A stretch of DNA of 64,000 nt from Desmodesmus armatus (GCA_007449985.2 VIIQ02000073.1:310001-374000); one strand, 5' to 3'. Numbered from the stretch's first letter, positions 47,390-63,500 are shown. Program-made: numbers and translations. Notes: generated by a model not told the origin, from the letters alone.

Positions 47390-50613
<3,224 letters not shown>

Positions 50614-52570
50614 GCGCAGCCAGCGCGCAGCAAGCATACTGCCTGTGCTGACATGCCGCAGCAGGCGGCACCGGCAGCACAGCAGGCCTGCAGCAGGCAC
50701 CACATGTCCCAGGCACAGCAGCACACAGCTTGCAGCAGTTTCACCGTGCTTGCCCGAGTGTTGGTTTGACATGGACAGCAGGGCAGCGGCCTCATGGGGA
50801 ACAGTTGCCGGCATGGTGTGCTACGCTAGTGGCTGTGACACAGGCTTGGCATGGCAGCATTGCTGCTACCAGCAAGTTGTGGCTGGTCTTGCTGGTGTGG
50901 TGTCATGTTGAGGGGTGTGCGGGCTTGAGGCCCTTGTGCCTTGTGCGGGCCAGTTGGTATGAGGGTAGCATGTTTAGCAAGCATCATCAGCTGTGTACCA
51001 TTACAAATGCCTGCACCCCGCAGGTCAGGAGGGAGGCACATGCATGCCTGGTGTTGGGCTGTTGGTGTCAGTTTGTCGGTGTAACCAGCCCTGTCATCAC
51101 AGACAGTGTTTGGTGCAACCGTTAGTCGTAACACCAACACGTTGCCTGTGAGTTTCGGCCCTGATGACAGACACAGATGGCATCACAACACATCATGCCA
51201 GTGCATGCATGCCAGCCACTGCAGCAGGCCCAGAACCAACTTTGAAGTTGGGCACCATGCACGCCCAACTTAAAAAGTCAGCAGACAACCACAAGCGGAT
51301 AACCACCAGCAACAGATAAACACTGTGCAGGCTTGGCATGTGAAAAGCGGGTTGATAGATGTACCAAGGCATGGGTTCAACCAATGCAGCAGTGCTCTGC
51401 CAAGGTGTAGCACTCAAGACAGTGCATCACCCTTGGTCCCAGAGCATGTGTTAAACACATGAGTTACAACCATGAAGTGCATGTCATGATGCTGATGATG
51501 ATCAACATGTGTGATGTCCACTCTTGCAGGATGTCACTTCAAGATGTTACGCTCATGCACATGTCAACACTTAGACCTTCTGCAAGAGCGTGCAGCAATG
51601 ACGATGGAGAGATAACGCGCAGTATTGTGACGGTATGGATGTGTGTGCATGATGCAACTCGCAAGGGCAGCATGGTCCCAAGGATTCTGCGTCAGTCAGC
51701 AACACTGGTGTGACGCAGCAAGGTGTCACAACATGCAGGCACTCAGCACCACGATAGCACCACTGCACGCAGAAGCATGGCTCTGTACTCCGACAGCAAT
51801 AACACTGCTCCCCTGGCTGCCTAGCTGTCAGCAAACACAACCCTGCAGCCAGGGTGTTGCCGGGCTTTTTGCCAACACACTCCTGGTGCCAACAACAGTG
51901 CAGGCTTTGCAAAGCTTGGTTCATTCCAGACGGCAGCAAGGGCAAACCAGCAACTCAACACTGCAATGCACATGGTCTTGTGCTGGTTGCACAGCAGACC
52001 TTCAACCCACGAGGGGTGTAGGTAAATGGCCGGTACCAAAGCAGAGCAGCACACGATTGCTTGGTATGCTGATCGACAGCTGCATGTGCTGCAGTGTGCT
52101 GGTGATGGTAAGCACTCCACAGGCTGTGCTGGCAGCACCAACCACAATCCGTCTTGTGACAACATATGCACCAGCACACATATGCACTTCCTGTGTCTCC
52201 ACACACCTTCACAAAGCAGACGGCAGCACCTGCTGTGTAGGACAGCAGGCCCTGCATACTCACTCCACTCAACATGTGCAGCCGAAATGGCCGCAATGCA
52301 CAGCGTGTTCCGGGCTGTAAACACATATACATACCCCAGAATGCAAGGGCGCGGGAACATCACTGCCACCCACGACAGAGTCCAGCCCCCCAACACAGCA
52401 TTGCCTTCTCAAGCCCCGGGAAGAGTGACAGCGCCTCCAATTGCTTCAGGCACTGCCACCTCTGCTGCTGAAGGGTTTGGCGCCACTGCCACCTCTCATG
52501 CAAGGCCACTTGCAGCAAACTGCTGCTAGCCCTGGCTTGACATGCAGTAGCGCTGTCGCCCTGCTGCTCT
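50614..52570. other. Convergent 3' UTRs of Rab11 and COX16-like gene
   Basis: No gene seen. The + strand is TG-rich to about 51.15 kb and CA-rich beyond, as expected for two convergent 3' UTRs. TGTAA at 51080-51084 could end the Rab11 transcript and TTACA at 51464-51468 could end the minus-strand one. Confidence 0.5.
51080..51084 (+). terminator. TGTAA poly(A) signal candidate, Rab11
   Basis: TGTAA lies 467 bases after the Rab11 stop codon, just before the strand composition switches. Confidence 0.45.
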
Positions 52571-53125
52571 TCACTCGTCATCATCGTCGTCTGTGCGTGG
52601 CACTGGCTTGTAGTCAAACTTGTTGATGTCGACGCTGCTTTTGATGTTGCTCAGCTCGTCTTCGAGGGAGGGCGTGCTGTCTACTGCTGGGCCAGTGGCC
52701 AGGCGCTTCATGCGCTCAATGGGATCATACTCCTCTAGCTTGTCATAGCCACGGGATCCATGCTGCAGCGGGGGGGCGGGGGGGGGGGGGGGGGAGAGAG
52801 CAGCACAGGGGAAATAAACAGCGGAAAGAGTGAACAGCATTGCTTGTGAAGAGGTGCTTTGGGGTGGTAGCATGTTTGTGCCAGCTGTGTTTGCGTTGCA
52901 TTGGCTGTGCATGGATGAGAGTGCCCACTGCTGACTTGGTGCTGACGACAGGACATGGGCACTAATTGAATAGCTTGTGCACATTGATGCATGACTCACC
53001 CGTATTTGCAGCTTGCTGTCCATGAGTTGACTCAGGCCCCACCAAGCAAACACCACAAAGCCAACCATGGGGAGTGTGGTCCTGACGAAGGTGCCGTTGG
53101 TCCATCCCGACTGCTTGGCAAGCAT
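52571..53125 (-). CDS. COX16: COX16-like cytochrome c oxidase assembly protein
   Basis: Two exons, 53125-53000 and 52762-52571, encode 105 residues. The N-terminus has one hydrophobic helix (about residues 17-37, LPMVGFVVFAWWGLSQLM) preceded by Arg/Thr, then a basic stretch (KLQIRHGSRGYD) and a C-terminal SLEDELSNIKSSVDINKFDYKPVPR-type tail, the layout of COX16 proteins. These are small inner-membrane factors that help assemble complex IV. The intron (52763-52999) is 237 nt, divisible by three and free of stops, so an unspliced frame of 184 codons exists; its Pro-rich insert is not family-like. The gene diverges from nucleolin over 398 bp. Confidence 0.75.
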   Translation of the reverse strand: MLAKQSGWTNGTFVRTTLPMVGFVVFAWWGLSQLMDSKLQIRVSHASMCTSYSISAHVLSSAPSQQWALSSMHSQCNANTAGTNMLPPQSTSSQAMLFTLSAVYFPCAALSPPPPPAPPLQHGSRGYDKLEEYDPIERMKRLATGPAVDSTPSLEDELSNIKSSVDINKFDYKPVPRTDDDDDE

Positions 53126-53523
53126 GTTAGCAGAGAGGGTGTGATTGAGATGATTTTAGACCTGGTGGTGTGGAAGTCTCAGCTGCTTCTCAGCGTCATT
53201 TGCGGACTCTGCACAAAAAAGTATCTATGCGATCAGTGTGATGAGTTTTGTGTGTTGCACCGCTTTCGTAAACTGCTTTGCCGTCGCGAATAGAATATAA
53301 ACTTCTTGCATTACCATTACTCCTGTCAGGGCTCAAAGCGCGTGCATCGCAGAACTGAGTTGACAAAATGCCTGTTATCACTCAACTGTATTGACCAGAG
53401 GCAATCGGCACATGCACGAAGGCCGTCCGTGTTCGGTCCCAAACCACTCTGCAACTCTCCGCTGCAGTTTTGTCCCCTAGGCCGCTCTAGGGCCACCCAG
53501 CTCAAACAGCAGTCCCAGCAAAA
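53126..53523. promoter_or_regulatory. Divergent promoter region, COX16-like / nucleolin
   Basis: These 398 bases separate the two start codons. The nucleolin ATG lies in the context CAAAAATGGC. No named motif was assigned. Confidence 0.5.
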
Positions 53524-56500
53524 ATGGCAAAGGCAAAGGCTGCTGCAAAGCCTGCAAAGGCTGAGGTCAAGGCCAAGCAGGCCGCAGTGAAGAAGGAGAC
53601 AAAGAAGAAGGTGCGGGGCAGTGGTGCCGCTTTGTGCTGCCGCTTGACTGCTGCTGCTGCTGCTGCTCACGGCGTCGCTGGTGGTGTCGTAGGCCCCCGT
53701 GAAGGCGGAATCAAGCGAGTCAAGTGACGACTCATCAGACGAGGATGAGGAGGAGGCCACACCCGTGGTGCAGAAGGTGAGTAGCTCCCGGTCCCTGGTG
53801 CCCGATAGAGCTGCCAGGTCGACCTTTTGCACCGGCGCAAGCAGTAGTACATTTGTGTTATTGCTTGACTTTATTTGCGTACTTTCTTTCCTGCAGGGCG
53901 GCAAGGCACCTGCCAAGGCCGACAGCAGCAGTGAGGTGAGGGGGGTTTGCTGTTTGTGCTAGGGTGTGTGGTTGCAGCCGCCCACAGCCTGCCTTTTCAT
54001 CTCCTCTCGCACCTTCTGTAGCGTGATGGCTCTGCCTTCATGATCAGCCCTGCCCCTGCCCCTCACCTGGCTGGGCGTTTGACTAACTGAGCCTCAACAG
54101 TGACAGCAGTGCATTGGCGGCCGTTGCTTGCCTAGCCGACACCCTGACATGGCTTGCTGACCCCTTCTGTTGTATGATTACGTCATGTGCTGCAGGATGA
54201 CTCATCTGACTCATCAGAGGACTCTGACAGTGAGGAGGAGGCACCCAAGAAGGCTGCTGTAGCAAACGGTGCCGCAAACGGGGCCGCAAAGAAGAAGGTA
54301 CGCATACATTATCATCAAGCCAGGTGTCTTATACACCCACTGGCCAATGCAGCACACGCTGCTGGCTGCACAGCGCACTAGTGCACACGTGACCCCTTCA
54401 CTCACGGAGGACACTTGGTGCTAGGTTTGCCTGCCTGCCGGCCTGTGGTGCCGGCCTGTGCGTTCCCCCTGGTGTATGCATCCTTCTCCGTGCATGACAG
54501 TTTTCCCTGCTTGATCATTTGTTGTGGATGTCAGGTAGCCGCCCCTCTACTCATATGCTGGGTGTGCTGTTGACTTCGCTGGGTGTGCTGTTGACATCGC
54601 CCTGTTGGCTGTGCTTGCCTGCCAGCCCTTGTCTGCTTGCCCTGCGTTCCTGGGTGCCACTGGTAATCGCATTGCACCTGCCCTTTTCTTCCTTTCCTCA
54701 TGTACCTTGCCTCTCCTTACCTCTCCATACGAAACCCTTGTGCTCACCGTGTTCTGTGTACTTGCTGACCCACCTGCCGACCCCCCGTTCACAGGCTGAG
54801 TCCTCAGACGACGACAGCTCTGATGACAGCAGTGAGGAGGAGAGCAGCGAAGAGGAGGAGAAGCCAGCAGCAAAGAAGGAGGCCGCCAAGCCAGCTGCCA
54901 AGGCCGCTGCCAAGGTGATTGAGACTGACGAGGGCACTCTTGTGCACCATAGTGCACGTCGTTGTCGTGCATCCAATCAGTCTGTAGGGCTCGTTATGAC
55001 AGTAAGCCGGTCTGCTCCGACTCAGGCTGGTTCACCTAGTGCCGGCCTGCTGCCAGGGTCAAACTCCTCTTCATACATTTGTGCATGGTGCCATGCTCTG
55101 CGGCTGCAAAGCCACTGCTCCCTCTCTCTTCATGTCTATTGCTCAACCCTTTCACATCCCTTGGTGATAGGACAGTGAATCCGCATAGCATTTTTGGTGA
55201 AGGAGCTGTCATGCGAGCATGGCTCCCTGCTTGAGCTGGTGCTTGTGACAGCCAGGTACACTGAGAACTGCTGCCCTTAGAGGCACACCATAGGGCATCC
55301 GGCCTGGGGCTTGGACAAGCCAGTTTTGCCCACCAGCCTCTTTTGCCACCTATATCACTGTGAGGTGAAGTGGTGCTGTGATAGAGTGTCTGCTGCACAC
55401 ATAGGCTACTGCTGAAGGTGTGTGTTCCTGCACATGCGATTTCATGGTTGTCATATTCACAGTACCTGTTTCCTGTGTTATCCCCTGACCCACCGTTCAC
55501 AGGCTGAGTCCTCAGACGACGACAGCGATGACGACAGCAGTGAGGAGGAGAGCAGCGAGGAGGAGGAGAAGCCAGCAGCAAAGAAGGCAGCAGCACCCGC
55601 AGCCAAGAAGGCAGCAGCAGCAGCAGCAGCCGACAGCAGCGACGACAGCAGCGAAGAGGAGGACAGCAGCAGTGAGGAGGAGGAGGAGAAGCCAGCTGCC
55701 AAGGCTGCTGCTAAGCCAGCTAAGGCTGCTGCTGCTGCTGCCAAGAAGGGCAGCGATGATGACAGCAGTGAGGAGGAGAGCAGTGAGGAGGAGAGCAGTG
55801 AGGAGGATGAGGAGATGGAGGAGGCTCCTGCTGCTGCTGCTGCCAAGCGCAAGTCTGACAAGGAGGCGGAGGAGGTGGGGGGACATGCTGCCGAGGGGGG
55901 CAGGGTGAGCTGGGTGCCTGCTACGTAGGAAACGAACATGTAGGCCTATCAAGCATGGCCCTTGTTGAAGTGTACAAGCAATCTCGAGCTCTCACAGATA
56001 TACATCAGTCTGTCTTTTGTACGGCAGTCTATCTTTTTTTGCAGGTTTGCAGGTTTGCATGCTTTCTCTTGGGTATCAAAAACAGCAGTCCAAGGACTCC
56101 ACTGTGACAAGGGAACCCCCGTGTCCAGCAGACTTTTCACTGACTGTGTTCCCTGCCCATTTCCTCCCCGCTGCGTCATCTCCTCCTTCCTCCTGCCCTT
56201 CCTCTTCTCCCCGCCCTCGCAGCCTGCTGCCAAGAAGAAGCAGCGCCTGGACGTTGACGGCTCTGCTGCTGCCACCGGTGGCGACCAGCCCACCACCATC
56301 TTTGTGGGCAACCTGCCCTGGAGTGCAACAGACGAGCAGATCAGCGGCCTGTTTGCTGACTGCGGGGAGGTCACAGGCGTGCGCATTGGTGAGTTGAGGG
56401 CTGCTGCTGCTGCTGCTACATGGTCAGTGAAAATAATGCTAGTGGGGACGTCCTTGGCATGTAGAGTTGCGCTAAGGGATCTTCTTACACCCATACCTTA

Positions 56501-58342
56501 TGTTGGTGGCATGGGGCCTGACACCCATGAGCAGCAACGCTGACAGAAGCTGCGCGAAGGGGCATGCCAGAATTAATCTGCATGACTGTTATACAGGTTG
56601 TTCCTGCCATGGCCCCTCTTGGGTGCTTCCGTCGGATAGGTTCTGTACAGGGGTTTCAGGGCCTTGTGCCCCATCAACACACACGACAACTACAAGGCCC
56701 ACCAAGGCCTGCACATACAGCTGCCGCACCCACAGGAACCTCCATGCATGCATGCCTGCACACCTGTTTGTGCTGACCCCTGCTCGCCTGCCCTCTGCTC
56801 TCTGCGCCTGCCTGTACCCTGCCGCTGTCCTCCCCTCTCTTACAACCCACAGCATACGACCAGGAGACCGGCCGCGCGCGTGGCTTTGCACATGTGGAGT
56901 TTGCTGACGGCGCTGCTGCAGCCTCTGCCGCTGCCAAGAACGGCGAGATCGAGCTGGACGGCCGCACGCTGCGCCTTGACGTCAGCGCAGGCCGCGGCGG
57001 CGGCGGCAACACACCCGGCGGCAACAGGGGCGGCCAGCCCACTGACGGCACAACTGTGTTTGTGAAGGGCTTTGACACCTCAGGTGCGGTTGGATGGGGG
57101 CAATGGGGTTTAGGGAGGGCTTGAGGATGATACAGCCGACAGTGTGAATGTTGTTCCAGAGGGGTCTCCAAGGGTTGGGCGACTCACTGGAATCATGCGG
57201 ATGGCTGATGGGAACAGCGAGGTGGATCTGCTGCTGCTGGCGCCTAGGAAGTGTGGCCCGCCTGGTAGCACACATCAGCATCCAGGCTCCATCTTCACTT
57301 GATGCAGGCATGCAGTGGCTTGATCAGTCACCTGGTGACTGATGGTGTACTTCCAAAGTACAAGTACTAGTGCATGCGTGCAGGTCAATGTATGAGATCC
57401 TGCGTAAGGTCCAAGCCGAGTTTCACTACTGACACCTCTGCTCCTGCTCTTGCCTCCTCCCTCCCTCCCTCCTGTAGAGGGTGAGGACGCCGCCAAGGCC
57501 AGCCTGACCGAGGTGTTTGGCGAGTGCGGCAGCATCATGCGCATCCGCATGCCCACAGACCGCGACAGCGGGGAGCTCAAGGGCTTTGCATACATCGAGT
57601 TTGAGAGCGCGGACGCCAAGACCAAGGCTGCAGAGTATGACGGCAGCGAGGCCTGCGGTGGATACCTCAAGGTGCGGCTGTGCTGGCCGTGTCTGCATGT
57701 GGTTTGCATGTGCTGTGCTGGCCGTGTTCGCATGTGTGTCATTTCAGCAGATGCTGCTTGATGTTTGAGGCGGAATGGGATGCTACTTTCATTGTGTACA
57801 CTGTGTGCTTGGCTGGTGAACTGGGATGTTGTGAAGGGCTACAGCTCTGTCCTCGCATGTGGTGTGAGTGTGCGTGTGAGTGCCAGGGGCCTTGCTCTGG
57901 CAAGGTGTAATGCATCGTTCTGGCAAGGTGTAATGCATCGTTCTTCCAGGGCGCACTGAAAGTACATCTGCACTTTCAATACACTGGCACAGTTGCAGGA
58001 TGCTTGTCTCACACCCCGTCCATCATGTGCTGCTGCTGTTTATCACAGGTGGACATCAACGTGGCACCCAGGACGCCAGGTGGTGGCTTCGACGGCGGCC
58101 GTGGCGGCGGTGGTTTCGGCGGCCGTGGTGGTTTCGGCGGCAGGGGCGGCGGCCGCGGTTTTGGCGGCCGTGACGGCGGCAGGGGTGGCGGCAGGGGCTT
58201 TGGCGGCCGCGGCGGCCGTGACGGCGGCCGCGGTAGGGGCGGCTTCGGCGGCCGTGACGGCGGCCGCGGTAGGGGCGGCCGCGGTGGCATGAGGATTGAC
58301 ACCTCCAGTGCCAGCGGCAAGAAGACCACATTCGACGATTAA
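53524..58342 (+). CDS. Nucleolin
   Basis: Ten exons join in phase: 53524-53610, 53693-53776, 53897-53935, 54196-54297, 54795-54914, 55503-55874, 56223-56388, 56853-57083, 57478-57671 and 58049-58342, giving 562 residues. Residues 1-268 alternate acidic Ser/Asp/Glu blocks with Lys/Ala/Pro blocks, as in nucleolins; many SSEEE and SSDDD runs are CK2-like sites. Two RRMs follow: RRM1 with TIFVGNLPWSATDEQI and RARGFAHVEF (about 286-365), RRM2 with TVFVKGFDTS and LKGFAYIEF (about 391-475). The tail (476-562) is a dense RGG/GGRGGR domain. It acts in the nucleolus in rDNA transcription and pre-rRNA processing. Exons 5 and 6 begin with nearly identical sequence and acceptors, so one arose by duplication. 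TGTAA occurs at 58413, 71 bases after the stop. Confidence 0.95.
54770..55570 (+). repeat. Duplicated acidic exon start (nucleolin exons 5 and 6)
   Basis: CCGTTCACAG followed by GCTGAGTCCTCAGACGACGA occurs at both acceptors (54795 and 55503), and the following SSEEESSEEEEKPAAKK coding is shared. Unlike most edge copies in this window, both copies here are complete exons in the same phase. Confidence 0.9.
58078..58295 (+). repeat. GGC-rich tandem coding repeat (RGG domain)
   Basis: Repeats of GGCGGCCGTGACGGCGGC and variants encode the Gly-Arg tail of nucleolin. The low complexity also creates long Pro-rich open frames on the minus strand that are not genes. Confidence 0.9.
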
Positions 58343-58412
58343 GCACCGCGGCTGTCTGCAGTTGGTGGGGGTCTGTTTATCTAGGCGCGATTTCCACCAG
58401 CTGTGGGATGTC

Positions 58413-58417
58413 TGTAA
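58413..58417 (+). terminator. TGTAA poly(A) signal candidate, nucleolin
   Basis: First TGTAA after the nucleolin stop codon, 71 bases downstream; two more follow within 220 bases. Confidence 0.55.
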
Positions 58418-59760
58418 GCATTGGAGCCGATTATGTGCAGGCCCTCCTATATCAGCTGTGTCAGTGAGGGATGCGTCCTGCGGCCTGTGCTGTTGGCTGG
58501 TCGGCTGGTTGGCATGATGGTGTGTTGTCTGTAAGCATCAAGCAGGAGTTGCGTGTGTGCGCGCTGTGTATCTGAGATGTTGCAGCCTTGTGTGGTGCAG
58601 CCGTGGCTCTAGCTGCGGTCACAAATCATGTGTAAGACACTTGGACTGATGTGTGTGTGTGCTGTGTGCAGCTATGTGCTGTACTGAATGAAAGGCAAGG
58701 GAAGTTGGTGGATGCAGGGGCGAACCCTCATTGCTGTTCCTGTGACAGACATAGCCCCTGTGCGCTACTGCCCGGTCAATCCTGCGGGATGGGCGTGTGG
58801 TGCGCGTGTGATTGCGTGCAGTTGGGCGCCTGTCAGCTGTTGCCACTGGTAATTACCCTGGCCCTACACGTCTGTGGTCTTTTGAGCAGTGCAGTGAGAC
58901 TGCCAGCACGTCTTTCTATCGCACCCACTGTAGGGGCCATGCTGAGGTGGGGTGTATGCCAGTTATGCCTTATGCCGCATACAAACGTTGTCAGGGTCAT
59001 GCTGGGCGGTTGACTGTTGCTTAAGACCCCCCCCCCCCAGCACGGTATATGCCAAGGTGTGGGGCGGGGCAGATGCTGGTGCAGTTGGGGTTGTTGCCCT
59101 GAGGAGTCTGTGCACAGCTGCTAAGGAAAGGTGCTTGGCGCAGTGTATTCCAAGAGCCCCCAGTAGGTTGATCGTCCACTTGTGGAGGCTGCTGCACCCC
59201 ACAGGTATTGTCGGTGTTGCGTCTGTGGTGTTTGACAGGCAGCCTCAGCAGCGTGACAGTGTGGCTTACAGTGTGGCTGGTCACTCCTTGATCTAGGTAG
59301 TGTTCATCTCTTAGCTTGGTCTGCTTGCTTGAGGCTTGTTGGGGTTGTTGCTGTTGCTGTGTTGGTGTGCTGTGACTTGTAGCACGCTGCTTCTTTGTTG
59401 AAGGAATGACGATGAGCAAGCTGTTGTTATGCGCTCCAATCATGCGCTCCAGGAGGAATTCTGTAAGGACTTTACAAGGTGTATGTTGTTCAAGCCAAGT
59501 AATGGAGGTGACATGTGGTGTAACTTGGCGACCGACGATCTCTTAGGGAGAGTGGGGGTCAGGGAGGTTGGTGGTACAGACAATACACAGTCTTCTGCCT
59601 GCTAGCATTAATGGCAGGCGTTGCTCGAGTAGGTTGAGGCTGAATCCAACCTGTCCAGGGAAACAGCTTGCATGCTCTCAACACTGTTGAACAGAGTTCA
59701 ACAAATTATGATCCCATTTCATTGTATGGTGCTTTTAGACAGTGTGAAACAAGGCCTTGC

Positions 59761-59839
59761 CACATGAATGCAAGCTGTCTCCACAGGAAATCACGCTACC
59801 TCCCCGGTTCCGGGCACTGTCTCACATGAATGCAAGCTG
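59761..59839 (+). mobile_element. Short element copy B with 17-bp flanking duplication
   Basis: CACATGAATGCAAGCTG at 59761-59777 is repeated exactly at 59823-59839. The 45-bp insert between them is identical to the last 45 bases of the insert at 42862-42939, including the shared 3' end GGGCACTGTCT. The insert is shorter at the 5' end than copy A, consistent with 5' truncation. Confidence 0.78.
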
Positions 59840-60506
59840 CACTCATCCTCTCCATGCCACGATGATGGCACGTGCCCAGCATATGCAGTAGCTTGCTGCG
59901 CCCCAACTGCACATCCCTTCCACCTGGTTCACAGTTGCTGCTGGCACACTTGCTGCCTGGTGAACCCCCCAACCCCACTCAAACACATGTCTGCACCACA
60001 CCCAGCCAATGCGCGTGACAGTCAGGGCAATGAAGTTGAGGATGAGCAAGGCCAGCACCTGGTGAGCAGGGTGGAGTGAAGGGCGGTGAGGTCTAAAGCT
60101 GCATAATTGCATGCTAATCTCACAGTGCCCAACGGCTGATCAGAGCCGTCTTCTCTGGGTTACAGCATGATCTGCTCAGTGGTGGTGTACCAAGCGCCGA
60201 TGTACAATCGCCACTTTCCTGCTGTGATCCGGCATGCCAACCTTAGGACTTTCTGGACTCTCAGACGTCTCTCTGCCGTCCTTCTGATCCATGCCACCTA
60301 GTATGAACCCCAAACCCTTTCCCGCGCAAACCTCAGGCGCGACCCAAGAGAGGTCCGTGTCGCTTGGCAGCTGTGATCTGACAAACAACGCTATGGGTGG
60401 TTTCCTGGTTTGTTTGAAGACATGATCTAGCTACACAACTCAATTCCTGGTTGATGGGGTAGCTACATCCAGCGAGAGCTCTTTAAATCAGGCTTGCTTA
60501 TAGAAG

Positions 60507-63500
60507 ATGGCAACCTCAACACGACGCTGGGTTCGACGGGTAGCTAGCCTGCTCGGAAAGGAGAGAGCGCAAGCCCACGACAGACAGGCAGAGACGGGCG
60601 ACGTAAGCTGCCAGGGATGGTTAACATCGTTCATCGGCTACGGTGCAAGCGGCTGTGGGGCCCAGCATCGCTGCTGCTCCATTCAACAAGACAACGCAGA
60701 TACTGCAACAGCTCGTAGCGGCATGTTTGGGCGATGAGGAGCGTGCACTGCATGTAGGATTACGCAGAAGTTTTAATTGACTGCTTTGGGTCGTTGCTTG
60801 GGTTGCAGGAGTGCTGTGGCGGGGCGGGCTTCAAGCAGAACAGTGCAGGACCCTTTGCTGCCAAGCAAGAACTGAGCGAGGGAGCCAGGGAGTTCTTCTT
60901 TGCGAGAGTGCCGCCCACTGTGACAAGTGATGAGCTGCTAGCTGTGTTCAGCAAGTACGGGGTGGTGGAGAACCTGAACCTTTTCAAGTAAGTAATGCTG
61001 CAGCTGCAAACCTGCAGGATGACACTATGCCCTGCACTGGTGATGCGCCTGCAAGTACAAGTGTTGTGCCACACCAAGCTATGTGAAGGGTTCTCAGTTC
61101 GTCTGCAGCACGTTTCCACCGCTGGCAGGCGCAAGGTGGCGCGTAGAGAAAGTCCCTACGCCCCCACTCCCATCCTCACGCACATATGTCCCTCCTGTGC
61201 CGTCGTGCTCTGCAGGGCTTTTGCCGAAGCGAAGACAAGCAAGGTGAGGAAATGTCCTGACGGGCCCAGTTTACAATACAGCTGTTTATAAAGACTAGCC
61301 TGGTATCAAGCCCCTACATCCTGCATGGCTGCATGGGCCTTCCTGACAGCAGGGGCTACTGCTGAAGAGCAGCACACACCATGCACGTCTGGTGCTGCCT
61401 GCACTTTCTCCTGTTGATTGCAGGGATGTGGCATTGTGTGCTTCCAGTCTGCAGCTGCCGCAGCAGCCGCGAAAGCAGAACTGCATGACAAGCACAAGTG
61501 GTCACCAGACTATGCCCCCATGGTGCTGGAGCGCGTGAATGACAAGAAGAAACGCAACATCAGCGAAGGCGGTGCGCAACAGCATCTGGGCTTCCAGCTT
61601 GGTTGGCTGCTGTACTAACAGGCTGTCAACATGCAAGATACCGACAGAGAGACATGGCAGTCGATGTGTATATGCCCTTGACACCGCACAGCCAGCTGAC
61701 ACCCACTGTCCGCAGCAACCACAACTTACCCCGCTGTGTGATTGACATGCTGTGTGATTGACATAAAGATAGGGTCGCGCAACACATCAACCACTTTCAG
61801 TGCATGCACAACCCCGGTCATGTCCTGCAGGCAATGGTGAGCTGGTTTTCAAGCCCAAGTTCCTTACAAAGGTGCAGGCCAGTGATGCAGGCAGCACACC
61901 CCGCATCTCCCATGCAGGCAGCTGCGCCAGCCTGCCAGGCCCAGATCAATCCTCATGCAGCACGACCAGCGCAGACGGCACAGTGCGCTTCCTGAGCTGC
62001 AGCGCTGTGTGCAGCAGCGCCGGAAAGCAAGGCCGCGATGCCACATGCGTGCAGGACCGGGCCTGCGCCATGCCAGCCGGCAGCTACATGGCGCAGCTGG
62101 GTGCGGATGTCGTACACAGCAGCGGCTGCAATGTCATCCACAGTGGGCCGCTGTTCCAGGCTGCAGCAACATACCAGCAGCAGCAACAAGGGACCCGGCC
62201 GGGGCCAGGGCAGGCCTGCAGCAGCGGCTCGGGCCTCCTCGCCCGCAGCAGCACGTGTTCAACGGCCTCAGCGGTGCGCAGATGGCCAATTCTGCGCCTC
62301 AGCTTGGGACGCAGCAGGGCTGGCTGCAGCAGTGGCAGCTGGCAAACGGCGGGCAGCAGGGGCCTGCAGGGGCCCACCTGGACGAGCCCTGTGCTGCGCC
62401 TGCAGGCGGCGCCAACTTCAGCGCCAACAGCTACCTTGCCAACTTCAGGCCTCTGCAGGACCCCTGCATGCCTAACGCTGCTGCCATGACGGCTGCGGCC
62501 CTGTACACCGCCGCCATGACGCCCACGTCCCTCGCCATTCTGGCAGGCGGTGGCCAGCAGGACACCCTCGGTCGCTTTGCCGGCGGCCCCGCCGTCCTGC
62601 CTCTGGGGCCCTACCTGCGTGATGACACCGCCTTCGGCAGCGGGATCATGAACCCTGCTGTGTTTGAGACGACACTGCCTGCCGTGCCCGCTGCCGGGGA
62701 CAGCGTGGGCCTGCCCACCTTTGGCAACAGCAACGAGTGCTTCAGCACATACAGCAACTTCCTGGAAGGGCACCCCTCCATGCAGCTCGCGCAGGTGCGC
62801 GCGGGCGCGAGCGGCCACCTGTCCGGGTTGCCCCTGGTTTCCTCCTCCTGCCTAGCGGACGCTGCGGCAGCAGCAGACTGCAGCGCCAGCCTGCTCAACA
62901 GCGGCGCGTTTGCGAGCGGCGGGTATGCGGGTGTTGGTCTGCCGCAGTTGGCGCAGCAGCAGCAGCTGCTGCAGCCTCAGCACCCTCACCAGCGTGGCGC
63001 GCACCACAGTGGCAGCAACCTGCAGCTTACCACAGGGGCGCTGTACCGGGCGGCTGGCGGGACGTGGGATGGTGGTGACGAGCTTGCAGAGCTGCAGAGG
63101 GCCCACGTGATGACCCTGGATGACTCTGGCTACTTCGATCTGTACAAGAGTGGCAGCAGCCTCGACAGCTTGAAGGGTGACGACGCCATGACCACGACCG
63201 CCACGGCCAACAGCAGCTACAGCCTTGCCAACAAGGTATCCAGCTGCAGCAGCACAGACACGCTCCACAGCGGCATGAGCGGCTCTGCGTCCGCTGTGGC
63301 GCTTGCGCGCCAGCAGCAGGACCAGCTGCTCACCCTGCAGGAGCAGCGCCTGCTGCAGCTGGCAGGCATGGGGGCCTCTGCTGCGCAGCCCGGGCTGCAA
63401 CAGATGGTGCCAGCTATCGGCACTGCCGCCGGCTTGTTTGGGCGCCCCAGCAGTGCCGCCGGGCTGTGGCCCCTGCCTCAGCGTCACCAGCAGCAGCAGT

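Larger units (their letters stand above)
58343..60506. other. Nucleolin 3' UTR and promoter of the RRM/KH gene
   Basis: No gene seen. TG-rich sequence with TGTAA at 58413, 58531 and 58629 continues to about 59.7 kb. A short mobile-like element with 17-bp flanking repeats lies at 59761-59839. The right end must contain the promoter and 5' UTR of the gene starting at 60507. Confidence 0.5.

Noticed and set aside
58009..58346. Minus-strand Pro-rich frames opposite the nucleolin tail
   Set aside because: They are shadows of the GGC-rich RGG repeat.
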